This document shows positions 35,829 through 46,879 of a DNA stretch of 64,000 nt, piece after piece. This DNA is from Oenanthe sinensis (Eukaryota; Streptophyta; Magnoliopsida; Apiales; Apiaceae), in contig JAPMAC010000197.1 in the NCBI GenBank assembly GCA_028671895.1, positions 6,329,001 through 6,393,000 on the forward strand. The letters are read 5' to 3'. The notes below the pieces were generated by a model, which was not told where the DNA came from, made no database searches, and saw only the letters and a program-made list of their open reading frames with translations. Numbering within the stretch: position 1 is the first letter of the stretch; each line of letters begins with the position of its first letter. The position numbers and the translations under genes are program-made.

Positions 35829-37328
35829 TGAAAGGCATATGTTTAGAAGCCTATTTGTTTAGAGAGATGACAACTCAACTCAAACATAGATAATTTGTAA
35901 GTAAATATATTATCTGTCACATGAATCTTCAACAGGTATTATTTGACAAGAAAAAGAAGATCAAAGTCAATCTACAGACTTAAAGTAGTACTACATTGAA
36001 AGAAGCTCAATTTAATTGATCATGCCTCAGTGGAGTATTTAAGTTTGAAGAAGCTACAGTGTCAGAAGATTTTAATATTGTGTGACAACAAAAATAGTCA
36101 AATCAGAAGGAGCAGAAGTGAACCATTATAATAGTCAAGTGAATAATTTTATTTGTTGTGAATCACTCGTGAACCAGACAGTACACAGAGTGTTGGCAAA
36201 ATACAGAGAAGGTTCTTTATTACAGAAGAAATGGTCAGCTACAGACATTGGTATGAAGACAAAGATTTAAAATTATATCATCAACAGTCGTGGAGTCAAG
36301 AATTTAATTTAATTCTCTATTATTGATTAAATTATTTAGTTAATTTAATTGGTAAATTAATTCAATCAGAATTAATTTATTCCTTAAATTAATTAAGAAA
36401 TTAATTAATTTAGAATTATTTTAGAATGAAGAAGACTTTAATTTAATTCTATTATCAAAAAGATAATTTATTATGTATCTTATTTACTTAGATTAATTCA
36501 AAAAGAATTAATTTAATGTATAAGATATATAATAAAACAAATATAATTTAATTAAAAAGAAAAACAAAAAAAAGGGACAGAAGAAAAAGAAGGGACAGAA
36601 GATATACATGTTCACATTCAATTCAAGTCGGCAGAAGCGTTACTCGGGAAGACTTTTGAAAAGTCTCCCGGAGACTTTTCAAAAAGTCTCCCTGAGTATT
36701 AATTAAAAAGATATAAAAAAAAAAGAAATAAAAGAAATAAAAGAAAAGACAAAAGATGTACACTTCATATATCAAAGCAGGTCGGCAGAAGATTTTCTCG
36801 GGAAGACTTTTCAAAAGTCTCCCCGAGTTTAATTAAAAAGTCTCCCTGTTTTATTTAAATGTCTTCCTTTTATTCAAAAGTCTTCCAAGGCCAGAAATGT
36901 CTCCCCGAGCAGAAAAAGTCTCCCGAAGAGAAAGTCTTCCTGCCAAAGAAAAGTCTCCCCGAGGAGAAAAAGTCTCCCCGAGCAGAAAAAGTCTCCCAAG
37001 TCCAGATTTGCCTATATATAGCAGATAGAGTCAGTAGATACAAACTAATTCTATTAACATTCTATTCGAGCTAAAAAGAAAAATACAGAGCATTCATGTC
37101 AAATATTCTGTAGAAATTCTAAAGAGCTATTATTTTTTATCTGATTTAATCTTGTAACCCATCTTAAGTTTAATATAAGTATTTTACTTGAACTATGTTT
37201 CTTTGATTATTATTTCGTGATAATAATTAAAATTGTTTAATCAAAAATTATCTAAAACAGAATTTAATATTTAAAAGAGATTGTATTCAACCCCCCCCCC
37301 CCCCTTCTACAATCATTTGGACCTAACA
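35829..37328 (+). repeat. Solo SIRE-type LTR inside copia B gag
   Basis: TGAAAGGC...GGACCTAACA, 1500 bp, flanked by the perfect 5-bp duplication gatag (35824-35828 and 37329-37333). It has no internal region, so it is a solo LTR produced by LTR-LTR recombination. U3 blocks match the LTR at 8004. It has a cctatatatagc TATA box at 37010 and a U5 end with a C15 run (about 37290-37304) then ttctacaatcatttgg. The cluster of aagtctcc words is listed separately. Confidence 0.88.
36640..37010 (+). repeat. aagtctcc(c)cgag motif cluster and inverted words
   Basis: About 15 copies of aaaagtctccc(c/g)(g)ag or the reverse complement (cgggaagacttttcaaaag). The alternating orientations can pair, for example gaagacttttgaaaagtctccc at 36650 and ggagacttttcaaaaagtctccc at 36669. 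Lies in U3 upstream of the TATA box at 37010. Confidence 0.75.
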
Positions 37329-37333
37329 GATAG

Positions 37334-38700
37334 ACTCTTTAAGATATATTTGTCAATTAAAGGGTACTATAAACTTACAAGTAGGGAGAGTGAGACCCGG
37401 TTACACCACATGTTCTAAAGACTATAGGGTATAATGAGTACCTTGACATTTTGGATATCTAGATTGGTCTGGAGGCTCACCTAGATTTGATCTTACAATC
37501 TTTGGACAACAAATGTTCTTAGTTTGTTATGAACAACAAAATGAATAAGATTGGTGAAACACCTATTGAGTTGCTAAGCATGTTGAGAACTACTGAAAGC
37601 AACATGATAAATGCATGAACTACTACTATAATGGTGGTAAATATAGGGAATGCAAAAGGGAAATGAAAATGGAAAGGCAAGGAGAAGATTTGATCTAGTT
37701 TCCTTTTCAAACCAAAGTCCAATCCCAAAATAGGCTCTAAAGTCTTAATGAGGTATTGACAAAGAAGACGATTGTTGCTTCTATGAAAAATTGGAAAACT
37801 GGAAATTAAACTGTCATGCTTATTTGGAAGATCGGAAAAAGATGATCAGTAAGGGTCAAGCTTCGAGTATCAGGTTGGAATTGGAGTAAATATAGTTTCT
37901 CTGGTTGAAGGAACTTTTTACTTAATTTTTGGCCTACAAGGAAAATTTAGAACTTGATAATTGTTATAATGTACTTGAAATTAGCAGAGACGTTATATTA
38001 GTTTCTTGTTTGGACAATAAATGCTTTTTCATTTTAATTAAATAACAAGAGTTGTTTATTCTATTTCGATGACGAAGTTTATAATATTGCACAACTAGTT
38101 AACAATTTATATGTTCTGAAGTGACTCAAATCAAACATTACCTTTCGCACTATCGTTGAGGCCATATTAATGAGAAACGCATTTCCAGAATACATAAGGA
38201 TGCATTCTTGGATAAGTTTGATTATGAATTATACAAAAGGATGCGAATCTTGGTTTATTTGGCAAAATGACCAAAACTCCTTTTACTGGACATGGTGAAA
38301 AGGTCACTGAACGAGTATGACTTATACATAGTGATGTATGTTGTCATATGCGTACAATGACAAAAGGTAGCTTTTATTAACTTCATAAAATTTATTAATT
38401 ATTTTAGTAGATACGGATATATGTATCTTTTGAAGAACAAATCCTAATTATTTGAAAAGTTCAAAGACTATAAAGATGAAGTAGAAAATATCAAAGAAAA
38501 GGTTTTTTGATAGGAATGATCATACCTTGTTGTACATGGTGCTATCAATGTTGAGTCAAGGAATCTTCCAATTAGTTTTTGAGGCTACGTCCTAGAGAAA
38601 ACTACTTATACATTTAACCGAGTTCCTACTAAAATGGTTCAGAAGACTCCGTATGAGATATGGACTGAGAAACGTCATAGCATATCATTTATAAAAATTT
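37334..38700 (+). pseudogene. Copia B gag C-terminus to integrase (heavily decayed)
   Basis: Homologous in order to 640-2230 of element A. Recognisable pieces: the gag region near 37420-37740 and a degenerate knuckle near 37770-37810. The protease active-site region is missing. The GAG-pre-integrase region near 38150-38280 and the rve start near 38310-38460 are present. A large gap follows: the DRGGEY part is lost and the sequence jumps to a WNGVSERR-like end near 38510. Stops occur in every frame, so no product is possible. Confidence 0.75.
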
Positions 38701-40555
38701 AAGGATGTGAGGCATTTGTGAAACGTCTAACTTCTGACAAGCTATGACATAAATCAGACAAATGTAACTTTGTGGGATACCCAATTGAAACAAAGGGTTA
38801 TTCTTTCTATAATCCTTCCGAGAACAAATTGTTTATTGCTCAAACTGCAGCGTTCCTTGTAAAACAAATGCTTTCTAAGAAAGACAGTGGGAGGATACTA
38901 GATCTCGATGAAGTTCGAGACCCACATGATAACATTGAACCAATGGAGGAGCCTGAGCAGAATGTACAAGAAAATAATATTGCTCAAGAAACACAAGTTA
39001 TTTGTAGGTCTAGTTGGATTCGCCATGAGCCGAGAGATATTATGGATTTATCTTGACTCAAGATGGTGATGTGATGCTTGTGGACGAAGATGAGCCTCTC
39101 ACCTACCAAGACGCTATGAACACTCCAGATTATAAGAGATGGCTGGATGCCATGAAATCTAAGATGGAATCCATGTATACTAATCAAGTATGGATTTTGG
39201 TTGATCCACCTGAAGGGGTAAAACCTATAGGGTGCAAGTGAGTTTTCAAGAAGAAGGCCGAAATATATGGTAACGTACAGACCTATTAGGCATGATTGGT
39301 GGCAAAAGGTTTCAAGCAAATTCATGGTATTGACTATGATGAGACCTTTTCACCGGTGGCTATGGTTAAGTCCATCAGGATTTTGCTTGCTATAGCTGCT
39401 TACTATGACTATGAAATCTGGTAAATGGATATCAAAACCGCTTTCTTAAATGGGAGCCTTGAAGAAGATGTGGATGTGTACATGACACAGCCTGAGGGTT
39501 TTATTGATCCAAATGATACTGGAAAGGTATGCAAGTTGCGTCGATCCAGTTATGGATTAAGACAAGCCTCAAGGAGATGTAACATTCATTTTGATGAAAC
39601 TTTTAAATAGTTTGGGTTTATTCAAAATGAAGATGAATCACGTGTTTACAAGAAGGTTAGTGGGAGCCATGTGGCATTCCTAGTATTATATGTTAATAAT
39701 ATATTACTAATACGGAATGATATTCCTTCTCTACAGACTATGAAGACTTGGTTGAGAAATAATTTCTCAATGAAAGACTTAGGTGATGCGGGTGGCCTAT
39801 ATATTAGGGATTACGATCTATAGAGATAGATCAAGGAGATTGATCGGCCTAAGTCAGAGTACATACATTGAAAAAGTTATGCATCAATTTGGAATACAAA
39901 GAGGCTAAAATAGATATGTCCCAATGTCTCATGGGATATTGATCTCAAAATAAAATTGTCTTAAATCATTGGATGATAAAGATCGTATGAGTAAAGTTCC
40001 ATATACTTCGATAATTGGTTCTATAATGTATGAGATGATATGTACTCCTTATGATGTCTCGTAAGCCTTAAGCATGACGAGCATGTACCAGTCTAATCCA
40101 AGTGATGGTCACTGGATGAGAATCAAGAATATTCTTAAGTACTTAAAGAGGACTAAAGATTCATTCTTGTTATATAGAGGAGATGTGAAGATAGTTGTAA
40201 GAGGTTTCAGTGATGTTGGCTTCTAAGACAGACAATGATCATTTAGTGTTTATGTTTGGCTTTGTGTTTTATCTATTTAAATTAAGATGTTGTATGCTGG
40301 AATGGTTCACAGCAGAGATAATTGTTGATTCTACAACAGAGCCTGAGTATATTGATGCCTGCGAGGAGGCTGTTTGAGGATGTACTTAGGAGATATCACC
40401 TAATTAAAGAGATTAATAAACAAGGAGATATACATATATGTAAAGTGCATACTAATAATAATATTGTAGACCCACTGACTAAGGCTTTGTCACAGCAGAA
40501 GCACGAAAGTAACACTAGTTCCATGAGTATTTGATACTTGGGTAATTGGATCTAG
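38701..40555 (+). pseudogene. RT: Copia B reverse transcriptase-RNase H (decayed)
   Basis: Parallel to 2250-4220 of element A. Open pieces include 38772-39056 (GYPIETKGYSFYNPSENKLF), 39053-39241 (EPLTYQDAMNTPDYKRWLDA), 39425-39610 (MDIKTAFLNGSLEEDVDVYM) and 40322-40534 (ending DPLTKALSQQKHESNTSS). The catalytic box near 39690-39710 reads YVNNILL, so both Asp residues of YIDDILL are lost. Indels and stops separate the pieces. RNase H is partly deleted near 40230-40370. Confidence 0.82.
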
Positions 40556-40558
40556 TGC

Positions 40559-40568
40559 AAATGGGAGA
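40559..40568 (+). promoter_or_regulatory. Polypurine tract of copia B
   Basis: aaatgggaga then t and TGTTAGTAATTG, the 3' LTR start. Confidence 0.8.
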
Positions 40569-40569
40569 T

Positions 40570-41837
40570 TGTTAGTAATTGTGCCCTAGAGACAATTACT
40601 TTTATATTTTAAGGAAAATATTTTATTATTAAGGATTATGTTTTATTAATTATTATTTATTTCTTATGTTTTATTTACTGCGTAATAAATTGAAAGCATA
40701 ATAAATGTCCTTGGAATTTTGATACGTATTATATATCCTTAAGTATATGATTTAAAAATGAGATTATATGAATAGTATCTTATTCCTAAAATTCCCTAGT
40801 CGAGTATTATTATTCAAGGACAATAATAATACACAAAGACTAGTATGTTTGTTGACAGATGACCACATCTCATTGGTCATAGGTATGGTGATACTAAAGT
40901 CAAGAACATAAGTGCATATCTCAATGCATGGCACTGGAATGACCCGCCGTGAGATTCTACATGTTAATAAGTGTCATAAGTAATTCTCACTGTGATAATG
41001 GTGTAATGATCCTTAGACCAAAAATCACTATATTTTTATGCGAGAATTAATATACTTTGATTATATTAAAAGTTACCTTTGACCGGGTGATGATAAAAGT
41101 GGACGTTGGGTATATTATGAATCGTATGAGAAATATGAATGATATAGATGAGATTTAATCCTCATAATTTTAAGGGTGATATTATTGGCCTCTTATTTGA
41201 GTAAGACTATGAAATGCACGGCCGTGCTCAAATGTTGATTTAATTTTAATAGTCTACTCATCCATCAAGAAAATAAAGATTAAATTATGAATAGGATGAC
41301 ACGAGACATGCCTTGAGTTTAATCTATAATATTAAGATTAAAAGGATTATATTACATGGAACACTATTCATGAAAGGCTTAATCGAATTACTGATTTTAT
41401 TATTATTACTTGGGTAGTAATGATGTATGACTAAATGCCGCTCATTGTTTACAATTTTAATTAGATATTAAAATTGTTGTCAACGTAATAATAACCTACA
41501 GGATCACACACAAAGACTGCTTGAAGGAGAAATAATTTAAATTATGAATTTAAATTAAATAAGTAATTTATTTTATTTATGATATTAATTAAGTTTGACT
41601 TGATTAATTATATATATAGAATAAAGAATTACTTAAACTAAATCCAAAATTAGTAATTAATTAATTAAGTGAGACTTAATTAAATAATTTCGAATTTTGA
41701 ATTAGTATTAATTATAATTAGATTATAATTAGAAAACATATTCCTTTCTCTATATAATCTCTTTATGGGCTGATTTAATTTATATACACATATTTTCTAA
41801 AACCCGAGCCATTTCAAGAAAAGAGGAAGATAGATAG
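40570..41837 (+). repeat. 3' LTR of copia B, left part
   Basis: Repeats 32225-33470 with scattered substitutions up to agaggaagatagatag, where the Tat element is inserted. The final gatag (41833-41837) is the left copy of its target duplication. Confidence 0.9.
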
Positions 41838-42135
41838 TGTTTAGATCAAAAACGTGGTGTTTTTAATACGTAATTAATGCTAGGGTTTGGGCTCCTAAAC
41901 CCTTCTAGGATGAAGGCCTTCAACAGGCTTCTTGGGTCTTTATTAAATAATTACGAAATTAATTACTAAAAAGGGCTTACTGGGCCTATGGCTTCCACAG
42001 AGCTTCGCGGACTGGACCCAACAATCCAGCTATTACATTCATAGTTTGTTTCGAGGGCCTAAAGTCTTTGGACCATGTCAGGCCTAATAAATGCTATATT
42101 TATTATTTATTTCAGGGCTATTTTTACCCATATCA
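41838..42135 (-). repeat. 3' LTR of the nested Tat element (298 bp)
   Basis: On the minus strand starts TGATATGGGTAAAAATAG right after the polypurine tract and ends GATCTAAACA. The start matches the second Tat fragment (TGATATGGGCTAAAATAA, ending at 58341 on the plus scale). Short LTRs are unusual beside a 10.7-kb element but the boundaries are well marked. Confidence 0.75.
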
Positions 42136-42136
42136 T

Positions 42137-42150
42137 TTGCCCCCCAACTT
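42137..42150 (-). promoter_or_regulatory. Polypurine tract of the nested Tat element
   Basis: Minus strand aagttggggggcaaa, next to the LTR start. The second Tat fragment has aagttggggacaaa at 58342-58355. Confidence 0.75.
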
Positions 42151-42342
42151 TTGGTAAAACTCTACAAGTTTTCGTAAAAGTTTCACCAAGGGTTCTCAAT
42201 GCCTTCTTAGACTTTTTACTTGTTTTAATCAATTTTACCTGGGCTCATGCCTTTATCAAAGAGTTAACATTAAATAAATCGGCCCCTCAAAGGACTTTAT
42301 TCGTAGCTAAATCGCCAAGGATGCTTTTTCTGCATTTCTCAT

Positions 42343-44213
42343 CTAAGTCGACCTGGATTGAGGTCGATATCGACCTGGATCGGAGTCGATTTCGACCAGG
42401 ATTGGAGGGTCGAGGTCGATTTCGACCTCCTTCAAAATCGAAATAGGCTTCAAAATATCTTGAAGTCGAAATGGTGGTTTGAGGCCGATTTCGACCTGGA
42501 TCGAGGTCAAACCAGGGCTCAAAATACCTTGAGGTCGATATGGTGGTTTGAGGTCGATTTTGACCTGAATCGAGGTCGAACAGGACGTTAAAATGCCTTG
42601 AGGTCGAACATAGTGATTGAGGTCGATTTCGACCTGGATCGAAGTCGAAATAGACCTCAAAACTCTTTGAGGTCGAAATATCCTAAGGGCCTCAGGGCCT
42701 TTTATTTTCGACCTGGATTGAAGTCGAAATAGACCTCAAAACTCTTTGAGATCGAAACCTCTTGAGGGCCTCAGGGCCTTTTATTTTTGACCTTGATTGA
42801 AGTCGAAATAGACCTTAAAACTCTTTGAGGTCGAAATCTCTTGAGGGCCTCAAGGACTTTTATTTTCGACCTGGATTGAAGTCGAAATAGACCTCAAAAC
42901 TCTTTGAGGTCGAAATCTCATGAGAACCTCAGGGCCTTTTATTTTCGACCTGGATTGAAGTCGAAATAGACCTCAAAACTCTTTGAGGTCGAAATCTCTT
43001 GAGGGCCTCAGGGCCTTTTATTTTCGACCAGGATTGAAGTCGAAATAGACCTCAAAACTCTTTGAGGTCGAAATCTCTTGAGGGCCTCAAGGCCTTTTAT
43101 TTTTGACCTGGATTGAAGTCGAAATAGACCACAAAACTCTTTGAGGTCGAAATCTATTGAGGGCCTCAGGGCCTTTTATTTTCGACCTGGATTGAAGTCG
43201 AAATAGACCTCAAAACTCTTTGAGATCGAAATCTCTTGAGGGCCTCAGGGCCTTTTATTTTTGACCTGGATTGAAGTCGAAATAGACCTCAAAACTCTTT
43301 GAGGTCGAAATCTCTTGAGGGCCTCAGGGCCTTTTAATTTCGACATGGATTGAAGTCGAAATAGACCTCAAAACTCTTTGAGGTCGAAATCTCTTGAGAA
43401 CCTCAGGGCCTTTTATTTTCGACCTGGATTGAAGTCGAAATAGACCTCAAAACTCTTTGAGGTCGAAATCTCTTGAGGGCCTCAAGGCCTTTTATTTTTG
43501 ACCTGGATTTAAGTCGGAATAGACCTCAAAACTCTTTGAGGTCGAAATCTATTGAGGGCCTCAAGGCCTTTTATTTTCGACCTGGATTGAAGTCGAAATA
43601 GACCTCAAAACTCTTTGAGGTCGAAATCTATTGAGGGCCTCAGGGCCTTTTATTTTCGATCTGGATTGAAGTCGAAATAGACCTCAAAACTCTTTGAGGT
43701 CGAAATCTCTTGAGGGCCTCATGGCCTTTTATTTTCGACCTGGATTGAAGTCGAAATAGACCTCAAAACTCTTTGAGGTCGAAATCTCTTGAGGGCCTCA
43801 AGGCCTTTTATTTTTGACCTGGATTTAAGTCGGAATAGACCTCAAAACTCTTTGAGGTCGAAATCTATTGAGGGCCTCAGGGCCTTTTATTTTCGACCTG
43901 GATTGAAGTCGAAATAGACCTCAAAACTCTTTGAGGTCGAAATCTCTTGAGGGTCTCAGGGCCTTTTATTTTCGACCTGGATTGAAGTCGAATTAGACCT
44001 CAAAACTCTTCTAGGTGGAAATCTATTGAGGGCCTCAGGGCCTTTTATTTTCGACTTGGATTGAAGTTGAAATAGACCTCAAAACTCTTTGAGGTCGAAA
44101 TCTCTTGAGGGCCTCAGGGCCTTTTATTTTCGACCTGGATTGAAGTCGAAATAGACCTCAAAACCCTTTGAGGTCGAAATCTCTTGAGGGCCTCAGGGCC
44201 TTTTATTTTTCTC
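42343..44213 (+). repeat. 79-bp tandem array in the Tat 3' region
   Basis: From 42709 the unit repeats at exactly 79 bp (starts 42709, 42788, 42867, 42946 and so on) for about 19 copies to 44213, with more diverged shorter copies at 42343-42708. Each unit has cgacctggattgaagtcg, then gacctcaaa-actc-tttgaggtc (9-bp stem, 4-bp loop), then gagggcctcagggcctttta. Copies differ at only a few positions, so expansion or homogenisation is recent. Apparent ORFs on both strands here follow the repeat and are not genes. Tandem repeats in Tat 3' regions are a known source of plant satellites. Confidence 0.93.
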
Positions 44214-44577
44214 ACTTTATAAAATGGGCCTGTGAGGTTTTACGGGCTACGGGCTTGGCAGGCCCAATTTCTAGATCTTTCCTAGCTTATGGGTTGTAGA
44301 GATTTGGGCCTTAGAACATGGGCTTTTAAACCCCTTCACCGGTGATACCGGTTGACTTACCCTTCGATGGTTGTGCGACCTAGAGATACCTGTCAAAAGG
44401 CGAATTTAAACGGTGAGGTGACCGGCTGGGGTTGTATATACGAGTGGTGTGAGGGCTTCATTTCTCACACTTCTCATCTTTTACTTCTCGCTTCTCCTTT
44501 CTGTATTCGAGCTCTCAAGCTTCTAAGCAATTTAAATCGTTAGCTTCCTCAAGGAATTACATAAAGTCGAAATTCAG
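44214..44577 (+). promoter_or_regulatory. Promoter region of the antisense gene
   Basis: Between the 79-bp array and the ATG. TGGGCC at 44225 and 44305 and GGCCCA at 44261 match the site II (TGGGCY) motif of plant promoters. A TATA box (tatata, 44435-44440) is followed after about 20 bp by ttcatttctcacacttctc, a pyrimidine-rich start region. The second Tat fragment has the same order with tataaa at 59345 and ttcatttctcacttctc. The role is inferred from motif order and from conservation. Confidence 0.65.
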
Positions 44578-46530
44578 ATGGCGGATAAGAGAGCTTCTAG
44601 ATTGGCAGCCATGAACGCGAGATCAGCCAAGAGAGGTAAATCCCTAAATCGAATCCCTATTTTTTCTACATACATGTCCTTGATAGATATGATCAACCAA
44701 CGGGGGAATGAATACCCTAGTCAATCCCATCTAGATTCATACAGTCGTAGTAGTAAATTTTTTGAAGCCGATGTAGTAGAAGAGTACAACAAGCTTTTTA
44801 ATTTTCCACCTAGGTTTTCCATTTCCTTAGTTGAACCTGGCGACAGGACCTGCCATTGGCATCCTAGTCGTTTATTTGTTTATGTAGATGCCCTCTTATC
44901 GGGGCTTAGATTTCCTTTGCACGACTTCATCCCCACCCTCTTAGCTGATGTTCAAATAAATCCGTGTCAACTGGTGCCCAATGGATGGAGGCTCATCCAT
45001 TGTTTCATGGTCTTATGTTTGGAGAATAAAATAAAAATGACAGTCCCTCTCTTTCGCAAAATCTTTCAATTCAAAAACTCTTCTAGCATTTCCCTAGGCT
45101 GGGTTCACATAGCTCACAGGCCTAACAAACCTCATATCTTTGATACCTCTTCGATCCCTGACAACAACCTTCACTGGAAGGAAAATTTTGTTCAAGTAAA
45201 GTGGGAAGGGGGAGACTGGGGTACCCTTTTTAGGCCCATGTTTAGCAAAGTGTTAGACGGGAGCTTCGATGCTATTAGGCTCTCAGGGGAAGAAGAAGAG
45301 GCTTATGCCAAGCTCACTCAGGTTGAAACCAAGTAGCTTTCTTGGGTTCTTCTTGATGAACACAAGTTGAGAGCCGTGGGCCTATCAAAGGCCTCGAGCA
45401 AACGTATACTATTTTACTTGACTCTGCTCTCGTTTTACTCGTTGATTGCCTTACTAATGTGTCTATGTTTTCTTTTTCAGCTGCCGCCCGTACAAGAAAC
45501 TGGCCGTATGAAACGGCTAAGACTGATGAACGACCCCAGACAGGGAAAGGAACCTCCGACTTTCTTACAGCCGCATACTGGGCCAATCGAAGCTGGGAGC
45601 AGCGAGCCGGTCAAGGCGCCCAAATCCCTGGCATACAAGCCTGGTTGGGGTATCAGGAAGTCGGATACGGTGGTCGGATGTACAGATCACGCGAGGAACT
45701 GGTCCCTTCACTCCCTCACTCCTTGTGATTACAAGGATATTGTCTTGGGGTGGAACGAGGAAAGCACCAAGGCTTTGGGTGCTCAGGCATTGGCATCGGT
45801 AAGCTTATTTACTTGCTTACCTTGAAGTTCACACATCTTCCGTTCATGGTTTGGGCCTTTCTATATGTCTTAACTTGTTTTATTGCTTTTTCAGGCCAAC
45901 GCCTATTTCCAAGCTTCTTTGCACCAAACAGAGGCTTGGAAAGCCCGGGCAGGAAAACATAAGAAGGAGCTGACAGTGGCTCATGCCAAGCTCAAAAATC
46001 TTGAAGAAAAGCTGGCTGAGAAGGAGGAGCAGCTCAAACAGGCCCAAGCTGAGGTGGTCGAGCTACGGGCAGATAGGAATGCTATAATTGATCAATACAT
46101 GGCCTCTGATGAGTACTGGGATTTAATCGAGGCTCATGACGACCTAATCTTCCCGGCTAACTATACTATCGGGTGGAACGACGCCCTCAAGGAAGTACTG
46201 GGCAAACACCCGGGTTTGTTTAACCCAAAGGTAGACTTCAAATGCCCTCAATCGGCCGAAGCGTTGAAGCGGTTGTTCGAGGAGCACGAGGAAACCGATG
46301 GGGAGGACAGCCCGGATGTTAGAACGGAAAGGATTCGTGAACCTTCCCTTACTCCTTCCCCAGTTCCTTCTCCTCCCAGGACTACTTTGGAGAAGTCTGC
46401 CTCAGAAGCAACTCCCCAAGAACCAGAGCAAAAATCTTCTGAAGGAGAAGAAGGGTCGAGTGAAGACGAAGATGGTTCGACTTCTTCTAGCGGGGAGGAA
46501 GCTTTGGAAGAGGAGGAGTCCTCTAAGTAG
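44578..46530 (+). CDS. Antisense three-exon gene of the Tat element, Transposase_28 (PF04195)-like
   Basis: Exons 44578-45321, 45481-45798 and 45895-46530 join to 565 codons without a stop. Both introns (159 and 96 nt) are phase 0 and GT-AG: donors CAG|gttgaa and TCG|gtaagc, acceptors tctttttcag|C and gctttttcag|G. Each contains an in-frame stop, so splicing is needed. Residues about 55-160 carry FPPRFSISLVEPGDR, LSGLRFPLHDFIPTLL and NPCQLVPNGWRLIHCFM, which I recognise as the plant 'putative gypsy type transposon' family. Exon 3 begins with a coiled coil (KNLEEKLAEKEEQLKQAQAE) and ends in an acidic Ser/Glu-rich tail. The biochemical function is unknown; similar antisense genes occur in Tat-lineage elements. 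It runs opposite to gag-pol, and the 3' ends converge about 350 bp apart. Unlike gag-pol it is intact. Confidence 0.8.
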
Positions 46531-46879
46531 TTAGGTTTTATTTATGTTGGCCTTAGGGTCTTTGTAAAAAAACATTTAGCCTTTGGGCTTTTATTTATGT
46601 AACCATGTTTTTCTTTTCACTTTCTGTTTGTTTTTCGTGTTTAACTTGAACATAAACAGCAAATACTTGCGTGGCCCATAAAAGACTTGGTGTAAATGAC
46701 CAATATTATATAAAGATGACAATAATGTTCTATAGAACCTTTATCAGGTTTCCAAAGTAACTTAATAAAAAAAAGCCATGACTCCGAGGCTAATAAATGT
46801 CACGCCTTCAAGGCTAATAAACAAGAAAACGATATCTGAAAGTTCTTTAGAATCAAAAATCCTAAACATTATAAATCCT
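46531..46879. other. Intergenic 3' region between convergent genes
   Basis: 350 bp between the stop of the antisense gene and the end of minus-strand pol. Holds T-rich stretches and aataaa (about 46763) that could serve 3' end formation of the plus-strand gene. Nothing else seen. Confidence 0.5.

Noticed and set aside
36859..37074. 71-codon Lys/Ser/Pro-rich frame
   Set aside because: Translation of the aagtctccccgag word cluster in an LTR.
42343..42660. Open reading frames on both strands (105 and 77 codons) in the repeat array
   Set aside because: They follow the tandem unit and encode repeating S-I-S-T-S-I-Q-V-E-I or D-F-D-L words; a consequence of the repeat, not a gene.
42709..44213. 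CRISPR-like regular array
   Set aside because: Whole 79-bp units are repeated without unique spacers, in a plant retrotransposon 3' region; it is a tandem repeat.
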